This document shows positions 60,628-64,000 of a stretch of 64,000 nucleotides of DNA, in pieces. This DNA comes from Pyrrhoderma lamaoense (Eukaryota > Basidiomycota > Agaricomycetes > Hymenochaetales > Hymenochaetaceae). Under the pieces are notes generated by a model that did no database searches, had not been told where the DNA came from, and worked only from the letters and a program-made list of their open reading frames with translations. The stretch covers positions 1,798,001 through 1,862,000 of the forward strand of contig NBAZ01000004.1 of the NCBI GenBank assembly GCA_002794735.1, written 5' to 3'. How positions within the stretch are numbered: the first letter of the stretch is position 1; every line of letters starts with the position of its first letter. The position numbers and the translations under genes were made by a program.

Positions 60628-61628
60628 AAGTTCCCGGTCCGCTCTCAGATGAATTCGTCTCATCTGTACATGAACATGTTCTTCACTCTATATATATCAA
60701 CGAGAATGGAATATACTTATAGAAGTCCTAAACGGATATGTGGTTTATCTAGTCAAATTTATTGACAATTTAGTGTAAACTTCTTGTTTTCTATCTTTAT
60801 TCGTATATAGGAAATATTGGTTCTCGGTAGATTGTGAAGGAACGAACTGTGCCTGTATCCACGAAGGAGGCTAAGCTAAACTATCTCCATTTTCAGAGGA
60901 GGGAATGAGAAGTAGCGCAGAACTCACTCGCCTACCGCTAGGTACCCTATATCTATGTGTTCGAAGCCCTAAGTTGTATAGCTTCTATCCCGGGGTGATA
61001 CAATGTCACTATACTTGTAAATTATCATATTTTTTTACTGAGATATCAATCGAAGGGTGCTCTAAGTACGTTTATACTTATGAATAATAGATTTTTGCCG
61101 ATTATACCTCGTCTGATCGTAGTTGACCTTCAGTCACTAACGCTTACTGATATCTTTCCTCATACATGCAGAAAATTCAGACAAAGCTCCGGGTCTGGAA
61201 TCGATTCTATTCTATTAACATGCATGTATGCATATTTGTCCGCTGTCAACGTACACTCTACTTGCAGCTGTCGTCTTTTGCACTTATTCCTGTCAGTCTA
61301 TGGACCTTCCTTCTTAAACTAAGAAGAATATAAAGTGCGAAGTGTGGTCATGTTCTTGAGCAAAAACAAGACTAACTCGAAACGGAAATATGTTTTCTAT
61401 ACAGATTTAGAGTCACTCTTACTGTAAGAACTTATCCATAAGTAATAAGGAGATGATGTTATTTCAACTTTGGAGGCGTGATCAACACTATACATTTTAC
61501 TCATGGATACCTATATTATATCTCATGCTTGACCTCTTGTCACGTAAATCGTAGGGTTAACGAATTAACAGTCGACCGGAATATATATGTAAAGTTTTTA
61601 TGTATTATAAGATCTGCTTGATTGTTCA
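60628..61628. other. Intergenic, no confident gene
   Basis: About 1 kb between convergent genes, AT-rich. Open frames at 60905-61087 and 61080-61322 have no domain, signal or splice support. Confidence 0.6.
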
Positions 61629-62242
61629 CTAATGTACACATACTTGCACAAAAAAGACTACCACTACATTTCTCTCCAAGAAATACAAGAACCATGTTTG
61701 CTGTACTAATACAGAATCAAGAGTCAGAAGCTCTGGCTTGAAGCATTATTAACAGAGAGAAGTTCCTTAGTCATGACTAACGTACCTTGAGGGACGATAG
61801 TAGTATCGGAGCATATACTGCCACGGGCTATCATCTCTCTTCCTTCCACAGCAGTATGTTCGGTATGTGCATGCACAACTTGTGGGGATACAAGTCTTAA
61901 AGAACCTCTATCAGTCTCCCGGACTGCATTTCTGATATACCCGCGCAACTCGGCGGTACGCCGTCGATTATCGTAAACCGCGAATAAAGAACATCCACAC
62001 GATATTGTGACTAAATGCGAAATGTATTTATGCATTGATGTTAAGTATACGACTGTACTAAGTGATAGAGTTCTCGTAGAATCATGAAATTAAGAAAAAG
62101 ACTTACATAGAAAGCAGATTAAGGCAGCTAAATATCCAACACTGTAATCTGTAGAATCGGTGGTGGATGGAGTTGAGGTAGATGATACCGAGTCGAATGG
62201 GTCGGAGGTTATGGAAGTGTCGTATAAAGGATTGGGAGGCAT
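61629..62242 (-). CDS. Small single-TM hypothetical protein
   Basis: Not recognised. Exon 1 starts MPPNPLYDTSITSDPFDSVS, Ser/Thr-rich, then enters a membrane segment (YSVGYLAALICFL) that continues across a GTAAGT intron into FTISCGCSLFAVYDN. Exon 2 gives a soluble tail (RRRTAELRGYIRNAVRETDR to TTIVPQ). A third exon through ATTAG at about 61710 fits in phase and ends QQTWFLYFLERNVVVVFFVQ, which is hydrophobic; that last join is uncertain. The lack of a signal peptide and position of the helix suggest a Nout/Cin membrane protein. Confidence 0.55.
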
Positions 62243-63725
62243 ACTAAGAGTTTCTCAAGTACTTTATAGGCGATTAGTTCAGGAGGATGCAAGGAAGCTT
62301 AATTTAGAGTATATGAGATCGGAGGACATGTAGAGATAAAAGACGAAAGAGATACAATAAGTTAGAGTTTATAAGACTTAGGTATAACCTTAGGAGCCGA
62401 ACAAATCTACGAATCATGATGATTCAACAAGACGTCTGAGAAGTGGCCAGTTGTCAATCGGCAGTCATAGGTCACATACTATAGATAGAGATAAGTCAGC
62501 AATTTCAAGGACAAGTTCTTCTCGGTTGACTTTGTGACCAGATTATTCATTTTGAAAGTACCGTTTTTCAAAGTTTTTTAATAGATGTACATGCGGGCTC
62601 CAAAATAAATAATTGTCCGATAAAAACAAAAGAGAATATGATCGCACGCCAGTATTACTGTTCATTAGATTTGATTCTTGAAGAAAGTAAAGATATAGGT
62701 ACTGATCATCGCATGAAGAGCGGGGTTAAGATAACCGAGCTAGTACCTTCTGAGCTTTCAAATAAGAATAAGTAGAGAAAGATTGGCAGCCACTATGTAC
62801 TAGTGCTAATTCCATTGCAAGCATAGCAGAGAAAGAACTACATATTGACAAGAGTGTAGCGATTCATGTAGATGTTAGATAAGTTGCTTGGTACGGAATC
62901 CCGATGTCTCGGACCGTAACCTTGCACATCTTCCTGGCATGGTGGGAAGCGGATATATCATTAGAGAAGCATCTTTTTTTAGTACATTCATAATCTGCGA
63001 TGAAGATTCTTATGATTTTTACTACAACTTGAGAATGCAATCCTCTAGCTGTACGATTATATGATGCTTGCGTTGAACCATAAGAGATCAGTCTTCATAC
63101 ATGACACAATCAACTCAAGTTACTATCAATCAAATAATTAGCATATATACATGAATCTTTGGCCACGGATATAGATTGGTCAGCTCGTGAGTCATCGATA
63201 TATTCAAGGATATACATTCAAGAAAATCGGTGACTAGCGTACGTTCTCGAATGCTCAATTCAGTCAGACAAATCTGGATCCAACTACCTATCTTGAAGTT
63301 GAGATTTTTTTCAAGTGATATGTGAATATATGTGGAGCAAGTTCAATGCTCATACTCTGCGGAATTATAAGTCTATCTATCTGTGCATGCAATTATAGGA
63401 CAGATATCATTGACGATTTTGTATGAAATTCAAATTGGATTAGTTAATGTCAGATCTGATCTGTCGGAGACCGAGGGCGATGTTCGATCACGTGTTACTA
63501 GCGAACACGGGAGAATGCGACGCACGTTCGAGGAATTCTTGTAGGCACACATGCAATAAACATAACTTACTATAACTAGATCTAGTAGACAAGAAATAAT
63601 ACCGTAAAGGCTTGATATTATTCACACTCCTATCCTCCCCCTTCTATTCCCCGCCTCTCCTCAAAGGCTTTTTCTTCAATCCGCCATCATCCAAGTTCCG
63701 GTTCCGTTTCTGTTCGACGTCCGCA
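62243..63725. other. Intergenic upstream of VTC1
   Basis: 1.48 kb, AT-rich, divergent between the TM protein and VTC1. Immediately before the VTC1 ATG (63620-63700) is a CT-rich leader. I see no gene. Confidence 0.6.
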
Positions 63726-64000
63726 ATGTCCACTCAGCCACTCCTTCAACGTACCGCAAACAAGCGTATAGCCCTACCGGTTCGAGTAGAACCTAAAGTC
63801 GCTTTCGCAAATGAACGGACTTTTCTTTCATGGCTACACTTTACTGTCGTACTCGGTGGTCTTGCAGTCGGTCTCCTCAATTTTGGAGATAAGGTATTTA
63901 TGCATTTTACTTGACTTATAGGTATCAGATCCGTTGACAGACTCTCCATCTCCGACGTACATCATGTAGGTTGGGAAGATTAGTGCGGGAATGTTTTCTA
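63726..64000 (+). CDS. VTC1: VTC1, vacuolar transporter chaperone (5' part)
   Basis: Small membrane subunit of the VTC polyphosphate polymerase complex of the vacuole. Exon 1 (63726-63893) reads [40 protein letters not shown] and [16 protein letters not shown], the DUF202 signature ([17 protein letters not shown]). A 76-base intron (donor GTATTT, acceptor ATGTAG at 63967-63969) leads to exon 2, [10 protein letters not shown], cut by the window edge. No SPX domain precedes it, which separates VTC1 from VTC2-4. Confidence 0.95.

Noticed and set aside
1..64000. tRNA or rRNA genes, transposons, CRISPR arrays
   Set aside because: By eye I found no cloverleaf with a GGTTCRANNCC-type arm, no transposase or reverse transcriptase motifs, and no regularly spaced repeats; a covariance-model scan would be decisive.

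Overview
This is a gene-dense stretch of nuclear DNA from a fungus. The likely group is a basidiomycete yeast lineage, probably Tremellomycetes related to Cryptococcus and Kwoniella. Evidence: almost every gene is cut by several short introns, mostly about 45-75 bases, with GTNNGT-type donors; the proteins are typical fungal ones (VTC1, a chitin deacetylase with a GPI-type tail, secreted aspartic proteases, SEACAT subunit RTC1/WDR24, TOM7, complex I). There is no rRNA, recognisable tRNA, CRISPR or transposon. The exact genus is an inference.

Layout. 1-2012: 3' end of VAC14 (+). 2013-9328: about 7.3 kb without a gene, rich in simple repeats, G/C homopolymers and CT-rich tracts. 9329-11013: chitin deacetylase (+). 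11014-15925: another 4.9 kb without a gene. 15926-23877 (-): TFIIF alpha, an F-box protein, and a hydroxyacid-oxoacid transhydrogenase. 24239-26635 (+): membrane-anchored aspartyl protease. 27082-31514 (-): a PPR-like mitochondrial protein and an AFG1-type ATPase. 32044-33610 (+): RNF220-like RING ligase. 34266-34616 (-): TOM7, a four-exon 59-residue gene that simple ORF calling misses, sharing a 170-base divergent promoter with eIF3f (34787-36048, +). 36735-37312 (+): a five-exon small secreted protein. 39202-41157 (+): cystathionine gamma-synthase-like gene. 41405-42539 (+): unrecognised gene. 42803-43385 (-): complex I subunit NDUFB9. 43769-47953 (-): two tandem secreted aspartic proteases, one badly frame-broken. 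48851-53152 (+): RTC1/WDR24. 53671-54728 (+): GNAT acetyltransferase. 54918-56402 (-): Gemin2-like protein. 56627-57365 (+): small basic protein. 57920-58902 (-): His/Arg/Ser-rich protein. 59250-60627 (+): nucleoside hydrolase. 61629-62242 (-): single-TM protein. 63726 to the edge (+): VTC1.

Functionally it is an ordinary mix of housekeeping genes (transcription, translation, mitochondrial import and respiration, TORC1 control, vacuole and polyphosphate) with a secreted or cell-surface component (chitin deacetylase, three pepsin-like proteases, a small secreted protein). The most striking signal is a recurrent one-base contraction, mostly in short G/C runs, that breaks the frame of many otherwise well-conserved genes, including an expected essential one (TFIIF alpha). 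It is densest between about 39 and 48 kb. Either the sequence carries systematic one-base deletions or the region is undergoing real mononucleotide contraction; reads or transcripts would decide.
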